A stretch of 64,000 nt of DNA from an uncultured Oscillospiraceae bacterium (GTDB taxonomy: Bacteria; Bacillota; Clostridia; Oscillospirales; Oscillospiraceae). Position numbers and translations under genes: made by a program. A model generated the notes under the pieces. That model worked only from the letters and a program-made list of their open reading frames with translations. It did no database searches and had not been told where the DNA came from. The stretch covers positions 28,373 through 92,372 of the forward strand of contig CAKTOX010000004.1 in the NCBI GenBank assembly GCA_934590355.1, in the 5' to 3' direction. Each line of letters begins with the position of its first letter. The stretch's first letter is position 1. Shown piece after piece: positions 1 to 7,271 of the stretch.

Positions 1-380
1 CTGTTTCCGCCCTCAGCAACGCTCTCGACCGTAGCCGTGAGCTCACCGTCGCCGAAAAACAGCTCCGTGCCGGGCTTGGTTTTTCTGCCCGGCCGGCTCA
101 GACATTCCCAGCATCCCTCGCCGAGATCACGCAGCAAAACGAGTTCTACCGCTCCGCCGCTGCGCCGCGAGCCGATGAGCCTCGCCGGCAAAACGCGTGA
201 GTCGTTTAAAACAAGGCAGTCACCTTTTTTTAGATACCGAGTTATATCTCGAAAATGCTTGTGCTCAATCTCGCCTGTTCTCTTATCAAGATGCAATAGG
301 CGCGAGGAGTCTCGCTTTTCAAGCGGAGTCTGCGCAATAAGCCGCTCCGGCAAGTAAAAATCAAAATCAGATTTGTTCAT
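1..380 (-). CDS. queA: tRNA preQ1 ribosyltransferase-isomerase QueA (5' part, cut by window edge)
   Basis: QueA transfers and isomerises the ribosyl group of S-adenosylmethionine onto preQ1 in tRNA, giving epoxyqueuosine. Only about 126 N-terminal residues lie in the window, and the reading frame is open to base 1. The start MNKSDFDFYLPERLIAQTP and the later LVLNDSRVLPARL are the family's N-terminal signatures. The ATG at 380 overlaps the spoIID stop as ATGA, so queA is probably translationally coupled to spoIID. The 3' end is unseen. Confidence 0.9.
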   Translation of the reverse strand, partial: MNKSDFDFYLPERLIAQTPLEKRDSSRLLHLDKRTGEIEHKHFRDITRYLKKGDCLVLNDSRVLPARLIGSRRSGGAVELVLLRDLGEGCWECLSRPGRKTKPGTELFFGDGELTATVESVAEGGN

Positions 381-1834
381 CCTATATATGCTCCGTTAAA
401 ATAAAAATCTATTATATCTTCGGCGGAGGCTGCGTGGTTGTATGCCATTGAGTAGGCGCCCCACTGGCTCATTCCGCAGTTATGACCCCAACCACCGCCT
501 TCGAATGTAAAAACGGTCTCGCCGTCGTCGTTTTCGGTTTGGCTTATCGTATAGTGAAGGCTGCTCAGTCCCAAGGCGCGAAAGCAATATTCCCCCGCCA
601 GCTCAAGCACCATGCCGTCCTCGTCAGTTATTTTCAGCGCGATGACATTTCCGAAGGGTGAAAGCGTGGGCTCTATCTGCGTTACAAGTCCCAGCTCATA
701 GCCGCGGTTATTGAGACGATAGCTCACATTTTCGGGCAGCAGCTCACTTTTCCACTCTTTATTATAAAAATCAAGCTCCGACTCATACGGGTCGCGCACT
801 CCCGAAAGATATGCCCGACGCTGCGAAAACACGTTCTCTCCGCTGTCGGTCGCGCCGCCCGAGGCCGACATATAGTAGATCCTGCAAGCGGCGGAATTAT
901 ACCGCACGAGCCTGCCCTCGGTCTGACCAACGGCACTGTCGGTTTCGCTTGTTGTACCCAATGTGCCGTTATAGACCTGACTGTATGTATCATCACGCAG
1001 GTCAAATCCGTACTTTGCATATGAATTTATGTTATTTATCGCATATGTTCTCGCGCATAGCGCCTGTGCCTTGAGTGCCTCCGCAGGCCACAGCGCGTTC
1101 ATTTCATACGGCAGGACTCCCGCAACATAGCTTTCGATGTTCACATAATTTATTACGTTAAGCGCATTGCCGCAGCGTGAAAACTCAAAATCGCCGAGAT
1201 ACGAGCGACCGTTAAACAATGTTTCTGTATCCGAGCTGACGGCAAGCTTTGTGAGCGATCCGACATCATACAAGAATTGCAGCTCCGAGGAACCGCTGAG
1301 CGCGGCAAGCACGGAATACTCGCTGCCGGTGAAAGGCTGTGCGTCTAAACCGCGACGGTTTATTTCCGATGCGGCTTTTTCGTAGTTTTTATACGCGCCG
1401 ACAAGGACTCTGTATTCTCCGTTTATATAAGCAGGAAAACCTCCCCACAGTCCCGACGCCACGCTTTCTGCCGCATCAAAACTGTCAAATACGCTTCCAA
1501 GCAGCGCATGATACGGCCCTACGATCGTATCGTCATCGAGCATAAAGCCCGTGTCGGCTCTGAGCGTCAGCTCCGTAAGCTCGGTATTTCCAAGCTCGTG
1601 AAACCTTCTCAGGTAGTCAAAATACCCGAATTTAAAGCCGTTTTCATTCCCGAGTATCGGCTCGTATAGAGCTTCGTTATTATAATTGAGCCCGACCTTT
1701 ATCGTTTCAACACTCTGCGGAATGTCAAAGCTCGCGGGCTCCGGCGCGTCATCGGCATTTGCCGAGCTCGGCGCAAGCGTAATAAGGGCGGCAGCGACAA
1801 AAAGCTGCGCAAGCGCAGTTTTACTAAGCTTCAG
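377..1834 (-). CDS. spoIID: SpoIID/LytB-domain stage II sporulation protein, non-canonical start
   Basis: SpoIID-family proteins are membrane-anchored lytic transglycosylases that degrade septal peptidoglycan during engulfment. The core (NVINYVNIESYVAGVLPYE and following) and the C-terminal GGGWGHNCGMSQWGA near residues 447-461 are diagnostic. The first ATG in frame (1543) would remove the export signal. The frame stays open 97 codons further and begins with a signal peptide (KLSKTALAQLFVAAALITLA) right after a GGGAGGG ribosome site. The only start candidates there are CTG at 1834 or ATA at 1837, so I set the start at CTG, about 8 nt after the SD. A SPOR-like stretch precedes the catalytic domain. 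The start is inferred and the family call is firm. The predicted protein is 485 residues. Confidence 0.82.
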   Translation of the reverse strand: MKLSKTALAQLFVAAALITLAPSSANADDAPEPASFDIPQSVETIKVGLNYNNEALYEPILGNENGFKFGYFDYLRRFHELGNTELTELTLRADTGFMLDDDTIVGPYHALLGSVFDSFDAAESVASGLWGGFPAYINGEYRVLVGAYKNYEKAASEINRRGLDAQPFTGSEYSVLAALSGSSELQFLYDVGSLTKLAVSSDTETLFNGRSYLGDFEFSRCGNALNVINYVNIESYVAGVLPYEMNALWPAEALKAQALCARTYAINNINSYAKYGFDLRDDTYSQVYNGTLGTTSETDSAVGQTEGRLVRYNSAACRIYYMSASGGATDSGENVFSQRRAYLSGVRDPYESELDFYNKEWKSELLPENVSYRLNNRGYELGLVTQIEPTLSPFGNVIALKITDEDGMVLELAGEYCFRALGLSSLHYTISQTENDDGETVFTFEGGGWGHNCGMSQWGAYSMAYNHAASAEDIIDFYFNGAYIG

Positions 1835-1899
1835 TATCGTTCCCTCCCGTCAAGAATATCAGATCGATACATTATAATATAAACGGCATTCAAATTCAA

Positions 1900-1927
1900 C
1901 CGTTATGTCATATATCCGCGCATATGC
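1900..1927 (-). promoter_or_regulatory. Possible SigE-type promoter for spoIID
   Basis: On the minus strand GCATATG (1927-1921) is followed after 13 nt by CATAACGG (1907-1900). This partly matches the mother-cell SigE consensus (ATATT-like -35, CATACAnT -10). spoIID is a SigE-regulon gene in Bacillus. The -10 match is imperfect, so this is tentative. Confidence 0.28.
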
Positions 1928-1966
1928 GCATAGCATATTAAGCAGCAATGTGATGGGAGGTATACT

Positions 1967-2866
1967 ATGTTCAAAACTCCGATATTCAAGGGCTCCTGCA
2001 CGGCGATAGTTACGCCCTTCGGGGAAAGCGGCATCGACTTTGACCGCATGGCGGAGCTTATCGACTATCAGTATGATAACGGCACAGCGGCTGTCGTTGT
2101 GTGCGGCACGACCGGAGAAAATGCAACAATGAGCCGCTATGAGCATGAGGAGCTTATCGAATTTGTCTGCCGCTACAACAATAAGCGCATGAAAATAATA
2201 GCCGGCATTGGCAGCAACGACACCGCAAAGGCTCTGGGCTTTGCAAAATGCGCGCTGCGCTGTGACGCCGACGGCATACTCATGGTAACGCCCTATTATA
2301 ACAAGGCAACGCAGGAGGGGCTTATTAAGCACTTTACATACGTTGCCGACAGGATCGATCTCCCGATGATAGTCTATAATGTTCCCTCCAGAACGAGCGT
2401 CGGAATTAAGCTTCAAACATACAAGGAGCTTTCAAAGCACCCGAATATAAACGGCGTCAAGGAAGCATCGGCGGATTTCAGCTTATTTGCCGCAACAAGA
2501 GCGGAGTGCGGCAACGATCTGTTCATATGGAGCGGAAACGACGACAACACTGTTCCGATGATGGCTCTTGGTGCGCTCGGCGTCATATCCGTTGCATCAA
2601 ACGTAGTTCCCGCCGCGGTAGCAAAGCTGTGCTCACTCTGCCTTGACGGTGATTTTGAGCAGGCGCAGCAGTTATATTTTAAATACTCCCGCCTGTTCTC
2701 CGACCTTTTCATCGAAACCAATCCCATACCCGTGAAGGCCGCAATGAAGCTCATCGGGCTTGATTGCGGGGCTCTCCGCCTGCCGCTCACGGAAATATCG
2801 CCGCAAAACCTCGTGCGGCTTTCCGAGACGATGCGCAGCTGCGGCATCGGCATAAAAAGCCCCTGA
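1967..2866 (+). CDS. dapA: 4-hydroxy-tetrahydrodipicolinate synthase
   Basis: DapA condenses pyruvate with aspartate semialdehyde, the first committed step to diaminopimelate, lysine and spore dipicolinate. The 299-residue length is typical of the TIM-barrel family. Visible signatures are GTTGENATM near residue 45, the tyrosine of IVYNVPSRT, and the Schiff-base lysine of INGVKEAS near residue 163. A GGGAGG site lies 6 nt before the ATG. The gene stands alone, divergent from spoIID and convergent with ywlG, and ends at a strong hairpin. Meso-DAP use is consistent with the DNPR-type MurE in this window. Confidence 0.95.
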   Translation: MFKTPIFKGSCTAIVTPFGESGIDFDRMAELIDYQYDNGTAAVVVCGTTGENATMSRYEHEELIEFVCRYNNKRMKIIAGIGSNDTAKALGFAKCALRCDADGILMVTPYYNKATQEGLIKHFTYVADRIDLPMIVYNVPSRTSVGIKLQTYKELSKHPNINGVKEASADFSLFAATRAECGNDLFIWSGNDDNTVPMMALGALGVISVASNVVPAAVAKLCSLCLDGDFEQAQQLYFKYSRLFSDLFIETNPIPVKAAMKLIGLDCGALRLPLTEISPQNLVRLSETMRSCGIGIKSP

Positions 2867-2874
2867 CAATTCTA

Positions 2875-2912
2875 TTGAAGGCATTGGAGCCCCAATGCCT
2901 TCAATAATTTTC
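2875..2912. terminator. Bidirectional terminator between dapA and ywlG
   Basis: A 13-bp perfect stem (TTGAAGGCATTGG pairing with CCAATGCCTTCAA) with a 4-nt loop, followed by TAATTTTC. It sits exactly between two convergent stop codons, so it probably serves both genes. Confidence 0.85.
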
Positions 2913-2913
2913 G

Positions 2914-3456
2914 TTATTCGGGATAATGTGCGCGCACGCCGCCGATAAGCTTGGGCCTTGTGTACGCAGCATTTACGAGTGCGCTGCCGATAGTCATAAC
3001 GGATAGTCTGAGCGGGACGGCAACGTCTTTTAGATGCATTCCTATAAGAGTGCAGCCGATGTCAATTCCCGCATGAGCCTTGACGTGTTCGACCATGACC
3101 GGATCGTCCATTTTGTCATAAACCGCAGTCGCGAACGAACCGCCCGCTTTCGGCATGGGCCTTACGCAGACCTCCTCGAGCATATACTTTTCCGCTGCGG
3201 TGCGCTCTATGACGAGAGCTCTGTTTAAATGCTCACAGCACTGTGCGGCAAGAAATATTCCGCTTTCACCGAGAACCTTCAAAACAGTTTCCGCAACCGA
3301 GGCCCCTGTTTCAGGGGACGAGCCCTTGCCAATATGCTCGCCGAGAATTTCGCTTGAGGAGCAGCCGACAACGACTATTGAGCCCTTTTTCAAATTTGTT
3401 TTTTCAAGAAGCTCGCGAATTGCTTTTTCAGTTTCGGTTTTAATCTGTTCATACAT
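2914..3456 (-). CDS. ywlG: YwlG / DUF436 family protein (TIGR01440)
   Basis: A 180-residue protein of the DUF436 family, widespread in Firmicutes and without an established biochemical role. Recognised by the N-terminal VVVGCSSSEILGEHIGKGSS, by LAAQCCEHLNRALV, and by the C-terminal HAGIDIGCTLIGMHLKDVAVPLR. Conserved Cys and His residues hint at a metal or nucleotide site, but I infer nothing more. GGAG lies upstream of the ATG. It has its own sigma-A-like promoter, back to back with that of the DUF3048 gene. Confidence 0.85.
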   Translation of the reverse strand: MYEQIKTETEKAIRELLEKTNLKKGSIVVVGCSSSEILGEHIGKGSSPETGASVAETVLKVLGESGIFLAAQCCEHLNRALVIERTAAEKYMLEEVCVRPMPKAGGSFATAVYDKMDDPVMVEHVKAHAGIDIGCTLIGMHLKDVAVPLRLSVMTIGSALVNAAYTRPKLIGGVRAHYPE

Positions 3457-3478
3457 AATAGATCATCTCCTGCATGTG

Positions 3479-3507
3479 AGTTTACCACATTTACTGGCGT
3501 TTGACAA
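3479..3507 (-). promoter_or_regulatory. Sigma-A promoter of ywlG
   Basis: On the minus strand TTGTCA (3507-3502), a 17-nt spacer, then TAAACT (3484-3479), about 23 nt before the ywlG start. Its -35 hexamer overlaps the -35 of the opposite promoter by five bases. Confidence 0.6.
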
Positions 3508-3529
3508 TAAGGTCAGCAAAGAGTATAAT
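3501..3529 (+). promoter_or_regulatory. Consensus sigma-A promoter of the DUF3048 lipoprotein gene
   Basis: A perfect TTGACA (3501-3506), 17-nt spacer and TATAAT (3524-3529). The transcript would start near 3536, giving a leader of about 38 nt before the TTG start at 3574. Confidence 0.85.
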
Positions 3530-3573
3530 AATGTAGCGCAAAAGCAAATCTACAAAATGTGAGGTGTTTCAAT

Positions 3574-4644
3574 TTGAAACGACTAATTGCACTTGTTCTT
3601 TCCGTTCTGATGATACTTTGCCTGTTTGCAGGCTGCAGCAAAGACGAAAAAGACCCCAGCGCACCGACGGTTAACGGCAATGGCCTTAATGAGCATGAGA
3701 CTGCCGAAGGTCCTGTAAACCCGCTCACCGGCGAACCGGTCAGTGAGGATATCAGCGCAAACCGTCCGTATTGCGTTATGATAAATAACCACCCCGAAGC
3801 ACGCCCCTCTGTCGGCCTTTCCAAGGCTTCTATCATTTATGAGGCTCTCGCAGAAGGCGGTATCACCCGCATGATGGCGGTATTTAACGATGTTGACGGC
3901 ATCACCGTCGGCACCATCCGCTCCTCCAGACCGTACTACATCAGCGCCGCTCAGGCATATGACGCGATCTACGTTCATGCCGGCGGCAGCGAGCAGGCTT
4001 ATTCCGATATTAAATCCCTCGGTATCAACAACATCGACGGCGTGCGCGGCTCCCGCTCCGGCGAGGCAAGCAGCTACTACCGCGATAAGACCCGCCTGAG
4101 CATGGGCAAGAACCTCGAACACACCCTGTTTGCAGACGGCGCAAAGCTCGCCGCCTTCGCAGCAAACAATTATGACCTCAAGCACGCCTCCGGCTACGAT
4201 ACCACCTACGGTCTGCATTTTGCCGCAGATGCTGTCAGCCAGTGCACCACCGCCGCGGCAGACTTCACCGTCTACTACTCCGGCTACTGCACCAACTTTA
4301 AGTACAACGCCGAAAAGAAGTGCTACAACGCTTACATAAGCGGCGAGGAATACATCGACGGCACGGATAACACCTCAATTGATCTTGCAAACGTCATCGT
4401 TCTCAACATCCCCACCAAGACCATTGATAACTACGGCCGTCAGGCTATGGAGCTCACCGGCTCCGGCAGCGGCTATTTCTTCACCGGCGGCAAGTATGTT
4501 GAAATCAATTGGACCCGCGCCGACCGTGCGGATAATTTCCACTACACGCTCAAGGACGGCACCCCCCTTAACCTGAGCGTCGGCAAGACCTTTATCAGCA
4601 TCGCTCCTCTGGATAACACCAAGGGCATTGCATTCAACGGATAA
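3574..4644 (+). CDS. yerB: DUF3048 (YerB-like) lipoprotein
   Basis: An exported lipoprotein of unknown molecular role, related to YerB of Bacillus. A TTG start at 3574 lies 7 nt after GAGGTG and begins directly with a lipoprotein signal: LKRLIALVLSVLMILCLFAG, then the lipidated Cys21. An upstream GTG (3559) would overlap the SD, so TTG is preferred. The N-terminal DUF3048 domain shows LTGEPVSEDI, RPYCVMINNHPEARPS and GTIRSSRPYYI. The C-terminal DUF3048_C region carries TVYYSGYC and the NIPTKTIDNYGRQ stretch. The gene is monocistronic between a consensus promoter and a strong terminator. 356 residues. Confidence 0.88.
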   Translation: MKRLIALVLSVLMILCLFAGCSKDEKDPSAPTVNGNGLNEHETAEGPVNPLTGEPVSEDISANRPYCVMINNHPEARPSVGLSKASIIYEALAEGGITRMMAVFNDVDGITVGTIRSSRPYYISAAQAYDAIYVHAGGSEQAYSDIKSLGINNIDGVRGSRSGEASSYYRDKTRLSMGKNLEHTLFADGAKLAAFAANNYDLKHASGYDTTYGLHFAADAVSQCTTAAADFTVYYSGYCTNFKYNAEKKCYNAYISGEEYIDGTDNTSIDLANVIVLNIPTKTIDNYGRQAMELTGSGSGYFFTGGKYVEINWTRADRADNFHYTLKDGTPLNLSVGKTFISIAPLDNTKGIAFNG

Positions 4645-4662
4645 TATGATGAAATAAATATT

Positions 4663-4696
4663 GCACCGCATGGAAAACCATGCGGTGCGTTTTTTG
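4663..4696 (+). terminator. Rho-independent terminator of the DUF3048 gene
   Basis: A stem GCACCGCATGG pairing with CCATGCGGTGC, loop AAAA, followed by GTTTTTTG, 18 nt after the stop codon. Confidence 0.92.
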
Positions 4697-4815
4697 TGGC
4701 GCATTAAGTTATTTCAGATACATTTTTTGCGGTAGCCCGGTATCGAAACACCGGCGGAAGCCATAACGTTTTTCGCTTCTCGCGCGGTATAATATTGTAT
4801 ATTTTTATATTAAAA

Positions 4816-4845
4816 TTCAATTTTGTACTATAGTACAAAATTGAA
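4816..4845. repeat. 30-bp perfect palindrome, probable operator
   Basis: TTCAATTTTGTACTA is followed immediately by its exact reverse complement. It ends 18 bp upstream of the -35 hexamer of the next promoter. A perfect, AT-rich, zero-spacer palindrome just upstream of a -35 suits a dimeric regulator. No regulator gene adjoins it, so the partner is unknown. Confidence 0.6.
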
Positions 4846-4863
4846 CGACAATCTATTTATGCA

Positions 4864-4892
4864 TTGCATTTCGCTTAACAAACTGCTATAAT
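4864..4892 (+). promoter_or_regulatory. Sigma-A promoter of the secreted Ig-like protein gene
   Basis: TTGCAT (4864-4869), 17-nt spacer, perfect TATAAT (4887-4892). Predicted start near 4899 and a leader of about 85 nt. Confidence 0.75.
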
Positions 4893-4904
4893 ATAGTCAA
4901 CATG

Positions 4905-4949
4905 CCAAACTGTGTGACAAAACTCACGCGGTTTTGTTGCTCCGTTTGG
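4905..4949 (+). promoter_or_regulatory. Nested hairpin in the 5' leader
   Basis: CCAAAC (4905-4910) pairs with GTTTGG (4944-4949) and, inside it, ACAAAAC (4917-4923) pairs with GTTTTGT (4931-4937). Two coaxial stems separated by an internal loop lie between the transcription start and the SD. Function unknown; it could affect mRNA stability or translation. Confidence 0.45.
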
Positions 4950-4984
4950 TGAAACTGCAAAATACGCGGAGGTAAAAATCGGAA

Positions 4985-6284
4985 ATGAAACAAACAAACA
5001 AACAGTTTTAGCGGCGTAGCCCGTCTTATCGCGTGCATGCTTGCAGTGCTGATGCTCACCCAGGCAGCGGCATTCTCCCCCGCCGTTTTCGCTGATGGCG
5101 ACGACAGCATCGCTGTGATGGCGGCTAAAAATGACAGCGTCGTTGTGCTCAAGGAAGGCAGCTTCTCTATCGACTACACCAGCGACGGCAATTCCATCAA
5201 TCAGTATTTATTTGATGAAGTTATCGATTGGGATAATTCAACTCTACCTCCAAAAGATACTCTGAAGCTTAGCAATTTTTATTTCAAATTTGTAAGCGGC
5301 GGCAAGGATACCGACATAGCAAACCGTAAGGGCGTATCCCAGATCACCGCCGGTGAAGATCAGACGATCAAGATCACTTTTAAGGCAACAAAAGAATACA
5401 GCAAAAGCAATACTGCCGAATGCAAATTGACTGTGAATGCCCTCGACGTAAGAATCAAAGTCAATTCTCAGAGCGTATTCGTCGGCGATCAGCTCGGCAA
5501 TGATTTTATATCATACAACGTCGATGATAATAATCTTCAGTATATTACCGTTTATGCGGCTCTGACAAGCGGCAAAAACGAGACTACCGGCGCAACGAAG
5601 GGCGTTACCTCCAGCATATATATTCAGCCCTCTGCCGGTTTTGATTCATCGACCACCATGTCAGGCATAAAGTCCGGCCTCTTATTGGTCTTTATGAAGC
5701 ACCCCGAGCTCGGTCTTAAGAACTATAACGATCTTGCGACCAAAGGTATGAGCGTTGCTCAGCTTAAGGTCATCGCTCCCGATCTCTCCGGTCTTGCCGA
5801 AAAGGTCGGTATGGATCTTACCCAGGTCATTGATATTATCACCGGTCTGCCTAACTTCACCGACGATATTATGATCTATGCCGGCACCTCACCTACTCAC
5901 GCCGGCGTTTACACCACGATCGCTTATGTCCTCGATAAGGGCTACAACTCCGACCTGGCAATGGGCACGCTAACGGTAAAGATGCGCACAAAGGATATGA
6001 AGATCGACCTCAATGAGATCCTCAGCCGCAGAGTTATCAGCGCCGAGCAGGCAAGTATCCTCGCAAGCGGCGAAAAGAGCGCTGTTGCAACGCTGCGCTA
6101 TAACGGTCAGGACGTCGATCAGGCAAACCTGCACTATCTGTACTCCGGCGTTACAAAGAGCCTTAAGCCTTACTCGAGCACCACTGAATTCCCGACCGAG
6201 CCGGGACGTTACACCGTGACGGTCGTTACCCTCGGCGGAGATTATCTGGCATCTCCCGTGACCCGCAGCTTCCAGATAAAATAA
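4985..6284 (+). pseudogene. Secreted Ig-like-domain protein, frameshifted at its 5' end (possibly phase-variable)
   Basis: The long frame from ATG 5037 encodes 415 residues with an exported, extracellular look: LAVLMLTQAAAFSPAVFA cleavage signal, then beta-rich repeats typical of bacterial Ig-like or MBG-type domains, ending GRYTVTVVTLGGDYLASPVTRSF. No SD precedes 5037 and the hydrophobic signal would lack a basic n-region. The better start is ATG 4985, 12 nt after GGAGG. That frame reads MKQTNKQF and stops at TAG 5009. Removing one AAAC unit from the (AAAC)4 repeat (4988-5003), or one T from 5006-5009, joins it to the main frame (SGVARLIACMLAVL), restoring a normal signal peptide. So it is a broken gene, a slippage-switched gene, or a sequencing error. 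The substrate or partner is unknown. Confidence 0.65.
4988..5003 (+). repeat. (AAAC)4 tetranucleotide repeat at a start codon
   Basis: Four tandem AAAC units follow the ATG of the secreted protein gene directly. With four copies the frame closes after eight codons. With three copies the whole 415-residue frame would be open from ATG 4985. Confidence 0.8.
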
Positions 6285-6299
6285 CAAATTCAAATTTTA

Positions 6300-6327
6300 C
6301 AGCCCCGTGGAAACGGGGCTGTTTTTG
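6300..6327 (+). terminator. Terminator of the secreted Ig-like protein gene
   Basis: CAGCCCCGT pairs with ACGGGGCTG around a GGAA loop, then TTTTTGG. It lies 15 nt after the stop. Confidence 0.92.
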
Positions 6328-6331
6328 GATG

Positions 6332-6360
6332 CAAAAGCCGGCAGAGCATCCTCTGCCGGC
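6332..6360 (-). terminator. Terminator of the rimP-ribF operon
   Basis: A 10-bp perfect stem GCCGGCAGAG/CTCTGCCGGC with a 4-nt loop, followed on the minus strand by TTTTG. It is 12 nt past the ribF stop. Confidence 0.85.
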
Positions 6361-6372
6361 TTGAGATTATAT

Positions 6373-7269
6373 TTATTTCAAGCTTTCAAAATACTCCCTC
6401 GTGCTTACCGCATCGTGCTTTATCTGCGCCGCAAGCTCGTCAATGTCGTCAAATTTGCGTTCCGGACGCATGAATTTATAAAAATCAAGCCTCACAAGGC
6501 GTCCGTAGAGATTGCCGTTGAAATCAAGCAGATAGCTCTCAACATTAACGCCGCCGTCCTCGCTTACGGTAGGACGAACGCCGACGTTCGTGACTGACAT
6601 ATACTCCTCGCCGTCAACATAGGCTTTTGCGGCATAGACGCCGTGGCGCGGTATGATAACCCCATCGGGAAAACGCATATTGATGGTCGGAGTACCCATT
6701 TGGGTGCCGAGATGATAACCGCTACGTACAACATCGATTAGAGTGTGCGGCCTACCGAGGTATTCATTAGCTTTTTCGACCTCTCCGTTTTCGATAAGAC
6801 CGCGGATAAGCGTTGAACTGACAATAACACCGTCCTTACACACCGGAGGAATTATATCACAGCCCACGCCGCGCTGCGCGCAGTATTCCTTGAGCTTTTC
6901 TGCTGTACCGAGACCCTTGTAGCCGAATTTGAAGTCGTGCCCTACGACGATCCAGCACAAATTCATCTCATCTATGAGCTCGTTGATAAACACTTTCCAG
7001 TCCATATGCATGACGCTCTGATTAAAATGGACTACGACGACGTCATTTATGCCGAAGCAGCGGCGGAGTATGCGCTCTCTGTCGTCAGCGCTGTTTATAA
7101 GTGGAACGTTCTTCTTGAAAACAAGACTGTCCGGGTGAACATCAAAGGTAAGCACCGCTGGTTCCGCCTCGTTTTCTTGCGCTCTTTTTATTATCATATT
7201 CATCAGTGCCGCGTGACCGATATGTATGCCGTCGAAAAATCCGAGCGCCATTACTTTTTTCTTTGCCAT
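6373..7269 (-). CDS. ribF: Bifunctional riboflavin kinase / FAD synthetase
   Basis: RibF phosphorylates riboflavin to FMN and adenylylates FMN to FAD in the cytoplasm. The N-terminal nucleotidyltransferase domain has GFFDGIHIGH at residues 9-18 and the later WIVVGHDFKFGYKGLG. The C-terminal flavokinase domain has LGTQMGTPTINM near residue 190 and GVYAAKAYVDGE. The 298-residue length is normal. It is the last gene of the rimP-nusA operon, 2 nt after truB, and is followed by a terminator. FAD and FMN produced here would supply the many flavoproteins nearby (Etf, acyl-CoA dehydrogenases). Confidence 0.95.
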   Translation of the reverse strand: MAKKKVMALGFFDGIHIGHAALMNMIIKRAQENEAEPAVLTFDVHPDSLVFKKNVPLINSADDRERILRRCFGINDVVVVHFNQSVMHMDWKVFINELIDEMNLCWIVVGHDFKFGYKGLGTAEKLKEYCAQRGVGCDIIPPVCKDGVIVSSTLIRGLIENGEVEKANEYLGRPHTLIDVVRSGYHLGTQMGTPTINMRFPDGVIIPRHGVYAAKAYVDGEEYMSVTNVGVRPTVSEDGGVNVESYLLDFNGNLYGRLVRLDFYKFMRPERKFDDIDELAAQIKHDAVSTREYFESLK

Positions 7270-7271
7270 TA

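Larger units (their letters stand above)
4645..4984. other. 340-bp regulatory intergenic region
   Basis: No gene is visible. The stretch holds, in order, the terminator of the DUF3048 gene (4663-4696), a 30-bp perfect palindrome (4816-4845), a sigma-A promoter (4864-4892), a nested hairpin in the leader (4905-4949) and the SD of the following gene (GGAGG near 4970). All but the terminator appear to serve the secreted Ig-like protein gene downstream. Confidence 0.7.
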
